Shown in pieces: positions 26,826 to 34,775 of a DNA stretch of 64,000 nucleotides; position 1 is the stretch's first letter; each line of letters opens with the position of its first letter. The position numbers and the translations under genes were made by a program. The notes under the pieces were generated by a model, which saw only the letters and a list, made by a program, of their open reading frames with translations, had not been told where the DNA came from and searched no databases. The DNA lies in NCBI RefSeq assembly GCF_014647835.1, contig NZ_BMPY01000008.1, positions 124,001-188,000 of the forward strand, read 5' to 3'. This stretch comes from Microbispora rosea subsp. aerata (lineage in GTDB: Bacteria > Actinomycetota > Actinomycetes > Streptosporangiales > Streptosporangiaceae).

Positions 26826-28100
26826 GTGTCCCTGATCGTGTTTCCCCCCGCACCCGTGAGAGCCCCGGCCGCGCCCGCGCCGCGGGACCGTTTCATCGAC
26901 GTCCTGCGCGTGTTCGGGATGGTCCTGGTGGTCGTGCAGCACTGGACGATGCCGGTCCTTTCGTACGCCGAGGGACGGCTCAGCACGGGCAACGCCCTGG
27001 CGGCGGTTCCGTACGTCACCTGGATCTCGCAGGTCATGCCGCTGGTCTTCTTCGCCGGGGGCGCGGCCAACGCGATCAGCTTCCGGTCCGCCGCCCGCCG
27101 GGGCGGCACCGCCCGTGAGTGGACGGCACGGCGGCTGCGCCGCCTCGCCTGGCCGGTGGTGCCGCTCGCGGTCGTGTGGCTGCCGCTCCCCCACCTGCTG
27201 GTGGCGCTGGGAGTGCCCGCGCAGCCGGTGGAGGTGGCCGCGCGCACGGTCGGCCAGCCGCTGTGGTTCCTGGCGGTCTACCTGCTGGCGGTGGTGGCCA
27301 CCCCGCACCTGCTGCGGGTGCGGGCCGCGGTCGCCCTGCCGGTGCTCGCGGGAGGCGCCGTGCTGATGGACGTGGTCCGGTTCACCGGCCTTGAGGCGGC
27401 CGGTTATCTCAACGTCGCGTTCGTGTGGCTGGCGGTCCACCAGGTCGGGTTCCGGTACGCCGAGGGCGGCCTGGCGTGGCTGACCGGCCGGCGCGCCGCC
27501 GCGCTGGCGGCCGCCGGGTTCGCGATGGTGGCGGCCCTGGTGGCGGCCGGGCCGTACCCCGCCAGCATGATCGGGATGCCGGGGGCGGTCTCGAACATGG
27601 CCCCGCCGAGCGCCTGCCTGCTCGCGCTGTTCGCCGGGCAGCTCGGCCTGGCGATGCTGCTGCGCCCCGCCGTGAACGCGCTGACAGCCCGGCCGAGGGT
27701 GGAGGCGGTGCTCGCCGCGCTCGCGCCGCGCGTGATGACCGTCTACCTGTGGCACATGACCGCGCTCGTCGCCGTCGCCAGCGTGGCGGCCGTCGGGTTC
27801 GGGCTGGCGACCCCGCGGGCCGGCTCGGCCGCCTGGTGGAGCGCGGTCCCGGTGTGGCTGGCCGCCCTGGCGCCGGTCCTGGTCGCGCTGACCGCCCTGC
27901 TCGGCCGCTTCGAGGAGCCGCCGGGGGCCGCCGTCTCCCGGCACGCGCCGGTCGCCGTCCCGCTCGTCGGGGGCGCGCTGCTGACCTTCACGATCGGCGG
28001 CTTCGCGCCCGGCCCGGCGCCGGTGGCCGCGTCCGCCGTCCTGGTCGCGGGCCTGCTCCTGGTCACCCGGCCCGAAGCTGCCGCTCCACCTCTTCGATGA
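26826..28100 (+). CDS. Acyltransferase-3 family membrane protein
   Basis: 424 residues starting GTG, with about ten membrane helices. The N-terminus RFIDVLRVFGMVLVVVQHW holds the family's conserved Arg and His. Such proteins transfer acetyl or other acyl groups to cell-surface sugars, lipids or antibiotics; the substrate is unknown. Conserved pieces include PLVFFAGGAANA and MTVYLWHMTALVAVA. It stands alone and its last 38 bp overlap the end of the Gfo/Idh/MocA gene on the other strand. Confidence 0.85.
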   Translation: MSLIVFPPAPVRAPAAPAPRDRFIDVLRVFGMVLVVVQHWTMPVLSYAEGRLSTGNALAAVPYVTWISQVMPLVFFAGGAANAISFRSAARRGGTAREWTARRLRRLAWPVVPLAVVWLPLPHLLVALGVPAQPVEVAARTVGQPLWFLAVYLLAVVATPHLLRVRAAVALPVLAGGAVLMDVVRFTGLEAAGYLNVAFVWLAVHQVGFRYAEGGLAWLTGRRAAALAAAGFAMVAALVAAGPYPASMIGMPGAVSNMAPPSACLLALFAGQLGLAMLLRPAVNALTARPRVEAVLAALAPRVMTVYLWHMTALVAVASVAAVGFGLATPRAGSAAWWSAVPVWLAALAPVLVALTALLGRFEEPPGAAVSRHAPVAVPLVGGALLTFTIGGFAPGPAPVAASAVLVAGLLLVTRPEAAAPPLR

Positions 28101-28935
28101 TCTCCTGCAGGCGCAGGCCGTGGCGGGCGTCGAGCGGATGCCCGCCGCCGTCGCGTACGGTCCGCGCGAACTGCCCGGTCACCTCGGGGAAGACGTCGCC
28201 GAGCTCGGAACCGAGCAGCGTGGCGCTGCCGAGCCGTCCGTACACGTCGATCCGGCTGGGCGGGGTCTCGCCGTCGACGGCCATGCTCAGCGACGCCTCG
28301 CTGACCGCGCCGCCCTCGTGCTCCAGCAGCAGGCCGACCCAGCCGTGCGGGTCGCCGTGCGCCCTGACCCCGACCACCCGGCCGAGCGCGGCGTCGAGCA
28401 GGTCGATGGTGTGCGGGCCGATGTCCAGCACCGCGCCGCGCTCCAGCCGCCAGGGGGTGGCGAAGGGGCCGCCGCGCAGGGTGCCGGAGATGTTGGCGGC
28501 GTGCCCGCCGAAGGGCTCGATCCGCCGGGCGCGCTCCAGGAAGGCGGCCGTCGCCTTCGAGTAGCGGAACGTGAAGAGCATCTGGGAGGCGACCCCCGCC
28601 TCCTCGATCGCCCCGGCCAGGCGCCGGGCGCCGTCGAGGTCGGCCGCGAGCGGCTTTTCCAGCAGCAGCGCCTTGCCCGCCCGGGCGGCGAGCACGCCCA
28701 GCTCGGCCTGCACGGCGGGCGGCACGCAGAAGGCGACCGCCTCGGACGCCGCGAACAGGTCCTCCAGCCGCTCGAAGGAGGGCGCCCCGTGGGCGTCGGC
28801 CAGCGCCCGCGCCGCTTCGGGCCTGCGCGCCCACACGCCCGACAGCGTCGTGTCCGGACCCGCCGCGAGGGCGGGCGCGTGGACCATCTCCGCCCACGGT
28901 CCCGCGCCGACGAGTCCCACCCGCACCGGCTCCAT
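28063..28935 (-). CDS. Gfo/Idh/MocA family oxidoreductase
   Basis: 290 residues from ATG 28935, preceded by GAGGGGG. The N-terminal Rossmann domain has GLVGAGPWAEMVHAPAL, and the cofactor-proximal Lys lies in the family motif LLEKPLAADLDGA. The C-terminal half is the usual beta-sheet substrate domain. Members act on sugars, inositols or related compounds with NAD(P); no neighbour points to a substrate. Confidence 0.87.
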   Translation of the reverse strand: MEPVRVGLVGAGPWAEMVHAPALAAGPDTTLSGVWARRPEAARALADAHGAPSFERLEDLFAASEAVAFCVPPAVQAELGVLAARAGKALLLEKPLAADLDGARRLAGAIEEAGVASQMLFTFRYSKATAAFLERARRIEPFGGHAANISGTLRGGPFATPWRLERGAVLDIGPHTIDLLDAALGRVVGVRAHGDPHGWVGLLLEHEGGAVSEASLSMAVDGETPPSRIDVYGRLGSATLLGSELGDVFPEVTGQFARTVRDGGGHPLDARHGLRLQEIIEEVERQLRAG

Positions 28936-29038
28936 CACACCGCCCCCTCTCCGCGGCAGACCCTACTGCGGATCACCCGAAACGGGTCAAGGGGGCAGTC
29001 ACGAGTGAGCCGGGCCACACGGGCAAGATGGACGTCCT

Positions 29039-29635
29039 ATGAACGTCATCCTGCTGAGGCACGGCGAGACCGAATGGAGCAGGGCCAGGCGGCACACGGG
29101 CCGCACCGACCTGCCGCTGACGCCGCACGGCGAGGAGGAGGCACGCGCCCTGTCCCGCTTGGTGGCGGGCCGGTCGTTCGCGCTGGTCCTCGTCAGTCCC
29201 GCGCTGCGGGCCCGCCGTACGGCCGAGCTGGCCGGCGCCGGGCCGTACGAGGTGGACCCGAACCTGTGGGAGTGGGACTACGGCGGCTACGAGGGCGTCA
29301 CAACCGCCGAGATCCGCCGATCACGCCCCGGCTGGTACGTCTGGCGGGACGGCGTCGTCCCGGGAGACCAGGCGCATCCGGGTGAGACCATCGAGCACGT
29401 CGGGGAGCGGGCGGACAAGGTCCTCGCCCGGATCCGCGCGGCGGGCGGCGACGTCCTCGTCGTCGCGCACGCGCACATCCTGCGTGTGCTGGCGGCCCGC
29501 TGGCTCGGGCTGCCCGCCGACCACGGCAGGTATTTCCGCCTCGACACCGGGTCGTACTCGATCCTGGGTCACGAGCACGGCGACGAGCCGGTGCTGCTGC
29601 GCTGGAACGCGCCGGCCGGATTCACGTCCTCGTGA
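29039..29635 (+). CDS. Histidine phosphatase family protein
   Basis: 198 residues. The catalytic motif LLRHGETEWS near residue 7 supplies the phosphorylated His; the second His is in VVAHAHILRVLAARW. Other family marks are TGRTDLPLTPHGEEEA and WEWDYGGYEG. The closest well-known relatives are phosphoglycerate-mutase-like phosphatases; whether the substrate is a sugar phosphate, alpha-ribazole phosphate or another cannot be told. It converges on a small unknown gene and shares an inverted repeat with it. Confidence 0.9.
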   Translation: MNVILLRHGETEWSRARRHTGRTDLPLTPHGEEEARALSRLVAGRSFALVLVSPALRARRTAELAGAGPYEVDPNLWEWDYGGYEGVTTAEIRRSRPGWYVWRDGVVPGDQAHPGETIEHVGERADKVLARIRAAGGDVLVVAHAHILRVLAARWLGLPADHGRYFRLDTGSYSILGHEHGDEPVLLRWNAPAGFTSS

Positions 29636-29664
29636 TCGGGCCGGTGACGCCGCGTGCGATCACG
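29631..29664. terminator. Shared inverted repeat at convergent stop codons
   Basis: CGTGATCG (29631-29638) and CGATCACG (29657-29664) are perfect complements with an 18-nt loop. The TGA of the phosphatase and the TGA of the minus-strand small gene both lie in the arms. Terminator function is inferred. Confidence 0.45.
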
Positions 29665-29935
29665 CCTGGGCGACCGGCTGTGGCTGCGGCCCGCGGCCGG
29701 TGAGCCACTCCAGGACCTTGCGGTGGCCGCGCCGGGCGTCTTCGAAGTGCCCCCACCGCCAGTACCTGGGCTGCTCCCGTACGCCGGTGACCCATGTCCG
29801 GTAGGCGACCGCTCTGGGCCGCCCGCTCGCCGGGTCGACCGGTGAGGCGACGCCGTAGGTACGGATCACCACGCGGCCTCCGGGTGCGAACAGCACGTCG
29901 TCGGCCACCGGGTAAACAGTCATCTGGTCGAGCAC
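29660..29935 (-). CDS. Small hypothetical protein
   Basis: 91 residues, GTG start with AAGGGGG five bases ahead. Sequence runs MTVYPVADDVLFAPGGRVVI near the start, then WVTGVREQPRYWRWGHFEDA and ends Pro/Gln-rich. It has a mixed composition, no membrane segment and no recognised domain. It lies between the phosphatase (convergent) and the DUF397/XRE pair. Confidence 0.6.
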   Translation of the reverse strand: MLDQMTVYPVADDVLFAPGGRVVIRTYGVASPVDPASGRPRAVAYRTWVTGVREQPRYWRWGHFEDARRGHRKVLEWLTGRGPQPQPVAQA

Positions 29936-30145
29936 GGGTCCCCCTTGTGAGCTTTCCTGAGTCTCACTGTGCCGGACCCGTGTTACGCCTCCCGCGTCGC
30001 GCTGTTACGCCCGTGAGAAGCGGGTGTTCACGGAGTCGCACCGGGCCTCGTCACCTCGGCACCGGGCACGACCGCAACCGGCTCCGACCGGCACCGGACG
30101 CGACCGTGACGAGCCGCACCGGAAACCGCGTCTCACCGGAACCGG

Positions 30146-30379
30146 TTACACGAGGAGCCCGTCGAACTCCCCGTCCTTGACCCCGAGCACCAGGGCTCGT
30201 ATCTCGTCCCGTGTGTAGATGAGGGCCGGCCCGTCGGGGTAGCGGGAGTTCCGGACGGCCACGCTGCCGTCGGGAAGCTCGGCCAGCTCCACGCAGTTGC
30301 CGGTCGAGTTGCTGCGGGCACTCTTCCGCCAGGTAACCCCGGCGATGTCAGTTGCGGGCATCCCGTTATATGTCTGCAT
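30146..30379 (-). CDS. DUF397 protein
   Basis: 77 residues, the usual size. Family text is WRKSARSNSTGNCVELAELP followed by VRNSRYPDGPALIYTRDE. DUF397 proteins accompany DUF5753 XRE regulators in actinomycetes (WhiJ- and Scr1-type loci) and probably act as their small partners or antagonists. Its ATG follows directly after the regulator's stop (TGAATG), so the two are translationally coupled. Confidence 0.93.
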   Translation of the reverse strand: MQTYNGMPATDIAGVTWRKSARSNSTGNCVELAELPDGSVAVRNSRYPDGPALIYTRDEIRALVLGVKDGEFDGLLV

Positions 30380-31246
30380 TCATATCTCTCTGAGAAGTTC
30401 GCCGAGAATCTCGGCGGTGCCACCCGGCGTGGTGCTCTCCACGCACAGCTGCTCCATGGCCGTGAGGTAGGGATCGATGTCCTCACGTTTGTCCAGGTAG
30501 AGCGCACCCCAGAGCTGCTCGACGTAGACCACGTCCGAAAGATCGGACTCCGGGAAGCGGAGGATGGTGAACGCGCCGCCCTCGGCCGCGTGCATGCCGT
30601 AGCGAAGGGGCATCACCTGAAGGGTGATGTTCGGCAGCGTGGACACCTCCAGCAGATGCTGGAGCTGTTCCCGCATCGTCGCACTCCCTCCGATAGGCCG
30701 TCTGAGCGCGGCCTCGTCGATGACGGCCCACAGCCGGGGGCCGTCCTTGCGCGTCAGCCTCTCCTGCCGCTGCATCCGCAGATGGACGCGCTGTTCGAGC
30801 TCGTCCTCCGGGGCGTCCGGATAACCGAGCATGATCACCGAGCGGGCGTACTGCGCCGTCTGCAGCAGGCCGGGCACGAACTGCACCTCGTAGGTGCGGA
30901 TCACGCTGGCGGCCTCTTCGAGTCCGATGTAGGTGACAAACCAGTTCGGCAGCACGTCGCCGTACTTGTGCCACCACCCCGGCGTGTTCGCCTCACGGAC
31001 CATCTCCAGCAGGCCACGCCGCTCGGCGTCGTCGTGAACGCCGTACAGCGTGAGGAGGTCTTCGACGTCACGTGTCTTGAACCCGACCCGGCCGAGCTCC
31101 ATCCGGCTGATCTTCGACTCGGAAGCGCGGATATGGAATCCGGCGACCTCACGGGTAAGCCCCCGCTGCTCACGCAGCCGGCGAAGGCTCGCGCCGAGCA
31201 TGATGCGTCGAACCGTAGAACCGGATCCAGGCGGATCTATGGACAC
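30380..31246 (-). CDS. XRE regulator with DUF5753 (WhiJ/Scr1-like)
   Basis: 288 residues; GTG at 31246 with GGAGGA eight bases before. An N-terminal helix-turn-helix (LRRLREQRGLTREVA, SESKISRMELG) spans about 18-75. The DUF5753 ligand or partner domain follows (VPGLLQTAQYARSV, ERQ-like RQERLTRKDGP, and LPNITLQVMPL). Family members are repressors of development linked to a DUF397 protein and an RsbW-like ATPase, and all three are here. The divergent promoter region carries four TTGCAC copies that are plausible binding sites. Confidence 0.93.
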   Translation of the reverse strand: MSIDPPGSGSTVRRIMLGASLRRLREQRGLTREVAGFHIRASESKISRMELGRVGFKTRDVEDLLTLYGVHDDAERRGLLEMVREANTPGWWHKYGDVLPNWFVTYIGLEEAASVIRTYEVQFVPGLLQTAQYARSVIMLGYPDAPEDELEQRVHLRMQRQERLTRKDGPRLWAVIDEAALRRPIGGSATMREQLQHLLEVSTLPNITLQVMPLRYGMHAAEGGAFTILRFPESDLSDVVYVEQLWGALYLDKREDIDPYLTAMEQLCVESTTPGGTAEILGELLREI

Positions 31247-31332
31247 GTGCTATTCCTCCGCTTTGTGGACTGGTTCACAGTCTGTCAAAGATCGCCCCCT
31301 TCGTCCCAGTGGTGTCGGGGGTAACCGTAGCG

Positions 31333-31376
31333 CTTGCACAACGCGCTTGCACGTGCATTCGCTCTTGCACTTGCAC
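31333..31376. promoter_or_regulatory. Cluster of TTGCAC repeats in divergent promoter
   Basis: TTGCAC occurs at 31334-31339, 31347-31352, 31365-31370 and 31371-31376, between the XRE gene and the ATPase gene. The second copy is part of a 10-bp palindrome TGCACGTGCA (31348-31357). The arrangement suggests an operator for the XRE protein; this is inference. Confidence 0.6.
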
Positions 31377-31405
31377 GGGAGTGTCCCTCATCATGATCCC
31401 GTGCA
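31372..31405. promoter_or_regulatory. Inverted repeat enclosing the ATPase start codon
   Basis: TGCACGGGA (31372-31380) is the exact complement of TCCCGTGCA (31397-31405), with 16 nt between. The GTG start (31401-31403) sits in the right arm, so an RNA hairpin would hide the start codon. The same 9-bp arms recur in the hairpin at 32066-32099. Confidence 0.6.
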
Positions 31406-31910
31406 GTCCACGAACCTGACTCGTGGCCAGAACCAGTGGTCGGCGCTCGACTGGTGGCCCCCCATCGGCTGGTGGCCGGAGCCCGCACGCGATCTCCTCG
31501 AACCCGGGTCTGCCACCGCCAGCGCCACCTTCGTCCTGCCGCCCCGCGCGGAATCCGTCCACTCGGCGCGCAGCTTCGCCGCCGGAACGCTCTCGGGCTG
31601 GCAGCTCGGGGACCTGCTCGACGGGATGGAGCTGGTCGTCTCGGAACTGGTCACCAACGCCCTGCGGCACGGCATGACGCTCGCCGACACCCGGGCGCGG
31701 GAGGCCATGCGGCTGTCGCTGATCCGGCGGGGCGCGCACGTGACCTGCGCGATCACCGACCCCGGCTCGTCGGCGCCGGTGCTGCGCGATCCCAATCCCT
31801 TCGAGCCGGGCGGTCTCGGGCTGCACATCGTGGAGTCGCTGAGCGTGTGCTGGGGCTGGTGCCCGCTCGTCCCCAAGGGCAAGGCGGTGTGGGCCGTACT
31901 GGCGGCCTGA
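31401..31910 (+). CDS. RsbW/AbaA-like ATP-binding protein
   Basis: 169 residues from GTG 31401. A single HATPase_c_2 domain of the anti-sigma kinase type: ELVVSELVTNALRHG is the N box and CAITDPGSSAP with EPGGLGLHIVESLS form the G boxes. No sensor or His-phosphoacceptor domain is present. In WhiJ-like loci such ATPases work with the XRE/DUF397 pair in controlling development or antibiotic production. The frame stays open upstream, but the sequence there is non-coding in character; the chosen start gives MQSTNLTRGQNQWSALDWW. Confidence 0.85.
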   Translation: MQSTNLTRGQNQWSALDWWPPIGWWPEPARDLLEPGSATASATFVLPPRAESVHSARSFAAGTLSGWQLGDLLDGMELVVSELVTNALRHGMTLADTRAREAMRLSLIRRGAHVTCAITDPGSSAPVLRDPNPFEPGGLGLHIVESLSVCWGWCPLVPKGKAVWAVLAA

Positions 31911-32051
31911 ACACCGGCCGGCGGCCGTCCGGCGGGGCCACGGGCTTCGCCGAGGGGCTGCGCCGCCCCGCCCGGGGACGCCGGCGCCGTCCGGTCAGGA
32001 GCGCCGGCAAACCTAACCAGAGCGCCAGACTTATCTATCGCCGATCATGGT

Positions 32052-32113
32052 CCGCCGGCCGAAGAGCGCTCCCGTGCAGCCCGGAATGCACGGGAGCGCC
32101 CTCCGGCCGGCGG
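32052..32113. terminator. Large two-part hairpin downstream of the ATPase gene
   Basis: Outer arms CCGCCGGCC (32052-32060) and GGCCGGCGG (32105-32113) and inner arms GCGCTCCCGTGCA (32066-32078) and TGCACGGGAGCGC (32087-32099) are all perfect, with an 8-nt loop. It lies ~140 bp after the ATPase stop in a ~420-bp stretch without genes (31911-32332). A terminator is possible, but the shared arms with 31372-31405 suggest protein binding. Confidence 0.6.
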
Positions 32114-32332
32114 CCCGGATTCCGGCGAACCGCCCCGAAGGCCGGGCGCGACAGGCGATGATGAGCGGAGAACGGGCCATGACGGGCCCGGGGCGTGCTC
32201 GTTCCCCATCGATCGGCGGAGAAATATCGTGATCTCGGGATCCTTGACCTCGCGCTCCGCGTTCGCCCGCGAACCCCGCCGAGCCCGCGATCTGCACTAC
32301 GGTGGCTTCCTGGGACTCGCGAGAGATCAACG

Positions 32333-34720
32333 ATGGACGATCACCTAATCGGCTGGCTGACCAGTCTCGACGAAGACAGGCTCGCCCGCGTGCTGGCCAA
32401 CCGGCCGGACGCGATCGCCGCGCCGTGGCCCCGGCGCCTGGACGCCCTCGCGCAGCGGCTGACCGACGGGTTCGCCGTCATGGAGGTCATGCGCGGCCTC
32501 CCCCTCCCCCCGCTCGAACTCCTGCAGGCCTGCCTGGTCATCGGCGGCCGTCCGACGGAGGACGAACTGGCCCGCTTCCTCGGGGTCAGCACCTCCGCGG
32601 TGATCCCCTGGCTCGACCACCTCTACGACCACGCCGTCGCCTGGCCCGGCCGCGACGGCAGGATCACGGTGGCCGAGGCCGTCGCCCGCTGGTGGACCGC
32701 GCCGTGCGGCCTCGGCGAGCCCCTCGGCGCGTACCTCGACTCGTGGAAGCTCAGCACCGAGGCGCTGCGCCGCATGTGCCGTACGCTCGACCTGCCCGCG
32801 CACGGCGGCAGGCGGCAGGTGGTCGCCCGGATCACCGCCCTGCTCGGCGACTGCGAGCGCCTGGGGGCGCTTCTCGACGACGCCCCCGACGGCACGCTCG
32901 GCATGCTCGACGACTTCGCCTGGGACGGCCCGGTCCGCAGCGTGAACGGCAACCGGTTCATCACCCCGGGGACGCCGGAGAAGTGGGCCCTCGACCGCGG
33001 CCTGCTCTTCCGCACCCAGTGGGACGTGGCGGAGATGCCCCGCGAGGTCGCCCTGGCGCTGCGGGGCCCCGACTACCACGGCCCGTTCACGCCGTACCCG
33101 CCGGACCTGGCCACGACGGAGGTGGACGCCGACACCGTCGAGCACGCCATGTGCCTGGCCGCGCCGCACGTCCTCGACCGGGCCACCGCGCTGCTCGAGA
33201 ACGTCGACAAGACGCCGCTGCCGCTGCTGAAGAACGGCGGGGTCGGGGTGCGCGAGATCAAACGCCTGGCCAGGGAGACCGGCTGCGCCGAGGACGAGAC
33301 CCGGCTGCTGCTGGAGATCTGCGCGGTCGCCCGGCTGATCGCGGTCGACGAGGAGGCGGGCGGGCTCACGCCGGCTCCCCGATACGACGCCTGGCGCCTG
33401 GAGGAGGCCCCGATGCGGCTGCGCGTCCTGCTGGCCGCGTGGTGGCGGATGGAGCGCTCGTCGCTGCGCCGGGCGGAGGGCCGCCACCCCGCCGCGCTCG
33501 GCGACGACCCGGCGGGCGAGACCATCGCCAGGATCCGCCGGGCGCTGTTCGCGGCGCTCGCCGAGATCCCCGAGGGCAGGGGCTTCGCGGCGCTGCCCGA
33601 GCTGGTGCAACGGGTGCACTGGCGCGCCCCGCTGCTCGACCGCGACCTGCTGGACGGCTGCGCCGCGCCCCTGCTCGAAGAGGCCCGCCTGCTCGGGCTC
33701 GTGGCCTGCGACACGCTCACCGGCCTCGGCCGGGCGCTCGCCCCGCTGGCGGCCGTGGCCGGGGACGAGGGCCGCGAGTGCGTGCCCGAGGTCGAGCACG
33801 ACCCCGCGCTGGCGGAGGCCGCCACGCACGCCATGGCGAGCGCGCGGCGCACGGCGCTGTTCGGCGCCGACCTCACCGCCGTGGTGACCGGCCCGCCGTC
33901 GGTCGAGCTCGCCGCGCTGCTCGACCGCGCCGCCGACCGCGAGTCGCAGGGCGCGGCGTCGGTGTGGCGGTTCAGCCCCGCGAGCGTACGCCGGGCCCTG
34001 GACGCCGGGGACACCGCCGACACGCTCATCGCCGACCTGTCGCAGGCCGGGACGCTCCCCCAGCCGCTGACGTACCTGATCCGGGACGTGGCGCGGCGGC
34101 ACGGCGAGGTGACGGTCTCGTCCGTCGGGTGCATCGTCCAGGGCTCCGACCCCGCGCTGCTCGCCGAGATCGCCGCGCATCGGAAGCTGGCCAGGCTCGG
34201 CCTGCGGCTGCTGGCGCCGACCGTGCTCGCCGGCGCGGCGCCCGCCGAGACGACGCTCGCCGCGCTCAGGGAGGCGGGCTACGCCCCCGTGCCGGTGGAC
34301 GACACCGGGGAGATCACCATCCGGCGCGAGCCGCGGAACGGGCGGCTGATCCTGCTGCCCGGCGGGCGGGTCGCCGAGCTCGAACCCCCCGGCCCGCTGC
34401 TGGAGCCCCCGCCGGACCCGCGCGAGCACGCCAGGCGGCTGCTGGTCAGCGGCGGCCCGGTGGCCGCCGCCGCGCCGCCCCGCCAGACATGGGCCGTCAT
34501 CGGGCGCATGGCGACGAGGCTCTCCGCGGCGCAGCAGTCGCTGCTCGGGTTCGTCGTCGACCGCGACGTCCGCGCGCTGATCACGCTCGCCGACGGCGTC
34601 ACCGCCACGGTCAGCCACGGCGAGCTGCGCAGCGGCATGCTCGACGCCTGGTGCGAAGAGGCCGGCGACTACCTGGAGTTCCCGCTCAACGAGATCGCCT
34701 CCGTCACCGCCGACTGCTGA
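32333..34720 (+). CDS. Helicase-associated (XPB N-terminal-like) domain protein
   Basis: 795 residues from ATG 32333 with GAGAG ahead. It belongs to the actinobacterial 'helicase C-terminal/XPB-associated' family: an N-terminal winged-helix-like half (GGRPTEDELARFLGVSTSAV) and a C-terminal domain with ASVWRFSPASVRRALDAGDT and YLIRDVARRHGEV. The end is a WYL-like beta segment (RALITLADGVTATVSHGELR). It has no Walker motifs, so it is not itself a helicase. In many actinomycetes it precedes the XPB repair helicase gene; here the next gene is an unrelated peptidase on the other strand. Confidence 0.8.
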   Translation: MDDHLIGWLTSLDEDRLARVLANRPDAIAAPWPRRLDALAQRLTDGFAVMEVMRGLPLPPLELLQACLVIGGRPTEDELARFLGVSTSAVIPWLDHLYDHAVAWPGRDGRITVAEAVARWWTAPCGLGEPLGAYLDSWKLSTEALRRMCRTLDLPAHGGRRQVVARITALLGDCERLGALLDDAPDGTLGMLDDFAWDGPVRSVNGNRFITPGTPEKWALDRGLLFRTQWDVAEMPREVALALRGPDYHGPFTPYPPDLATTEVDADTVEHAMCLAAPHVLDRATALLENVDKTPLPLLKNGGVGVREIKRLARETGCAEDETRLLLEICAVARLIAVDEEAGGLTPAPRYDAWRLEEAPMRLRVLLAAWWRMERSSLRRAEGRHPAALGDDPAGETIARIRRALFAALAEIPEGRGFAALPELVQRVHWRAPLLDRDLLDGCAAPLLEEARLLGLVACDTLTGLGRALAPLAAVAGDEGRECVPEVEHDPALAEAATHAMASARRTALFGADLTAVVTGPPSVELAALLDRAADRESQGAASVWRFSPASVRRALDAGDTADTLIADLSQAGTLPQPLTYLIRDVARRHGEVTVSSVGCIVQGSDPALLAEIAAHRKLARLGLRLLAPTVLAGAAPAETTLAALREAGYAPVPVDDTGEITIRREPRNGRLILLPGGRVAELEPPGPLLEPPPDPREHARRLLVSGGPVAAAAPPRQTWAVIGRMATRLSAAQQSLLGFVVDRDVRALITLADGVTATVSHGELRSGMLDAWCEEAGDYLEFPLNEIASVTADC

Positions 34721-34775
34721 CCAGGCGGTCTCCGGCGCTTACCGCGCGGTGTCCCCCGGGAGTGTCGCGCCGGGC

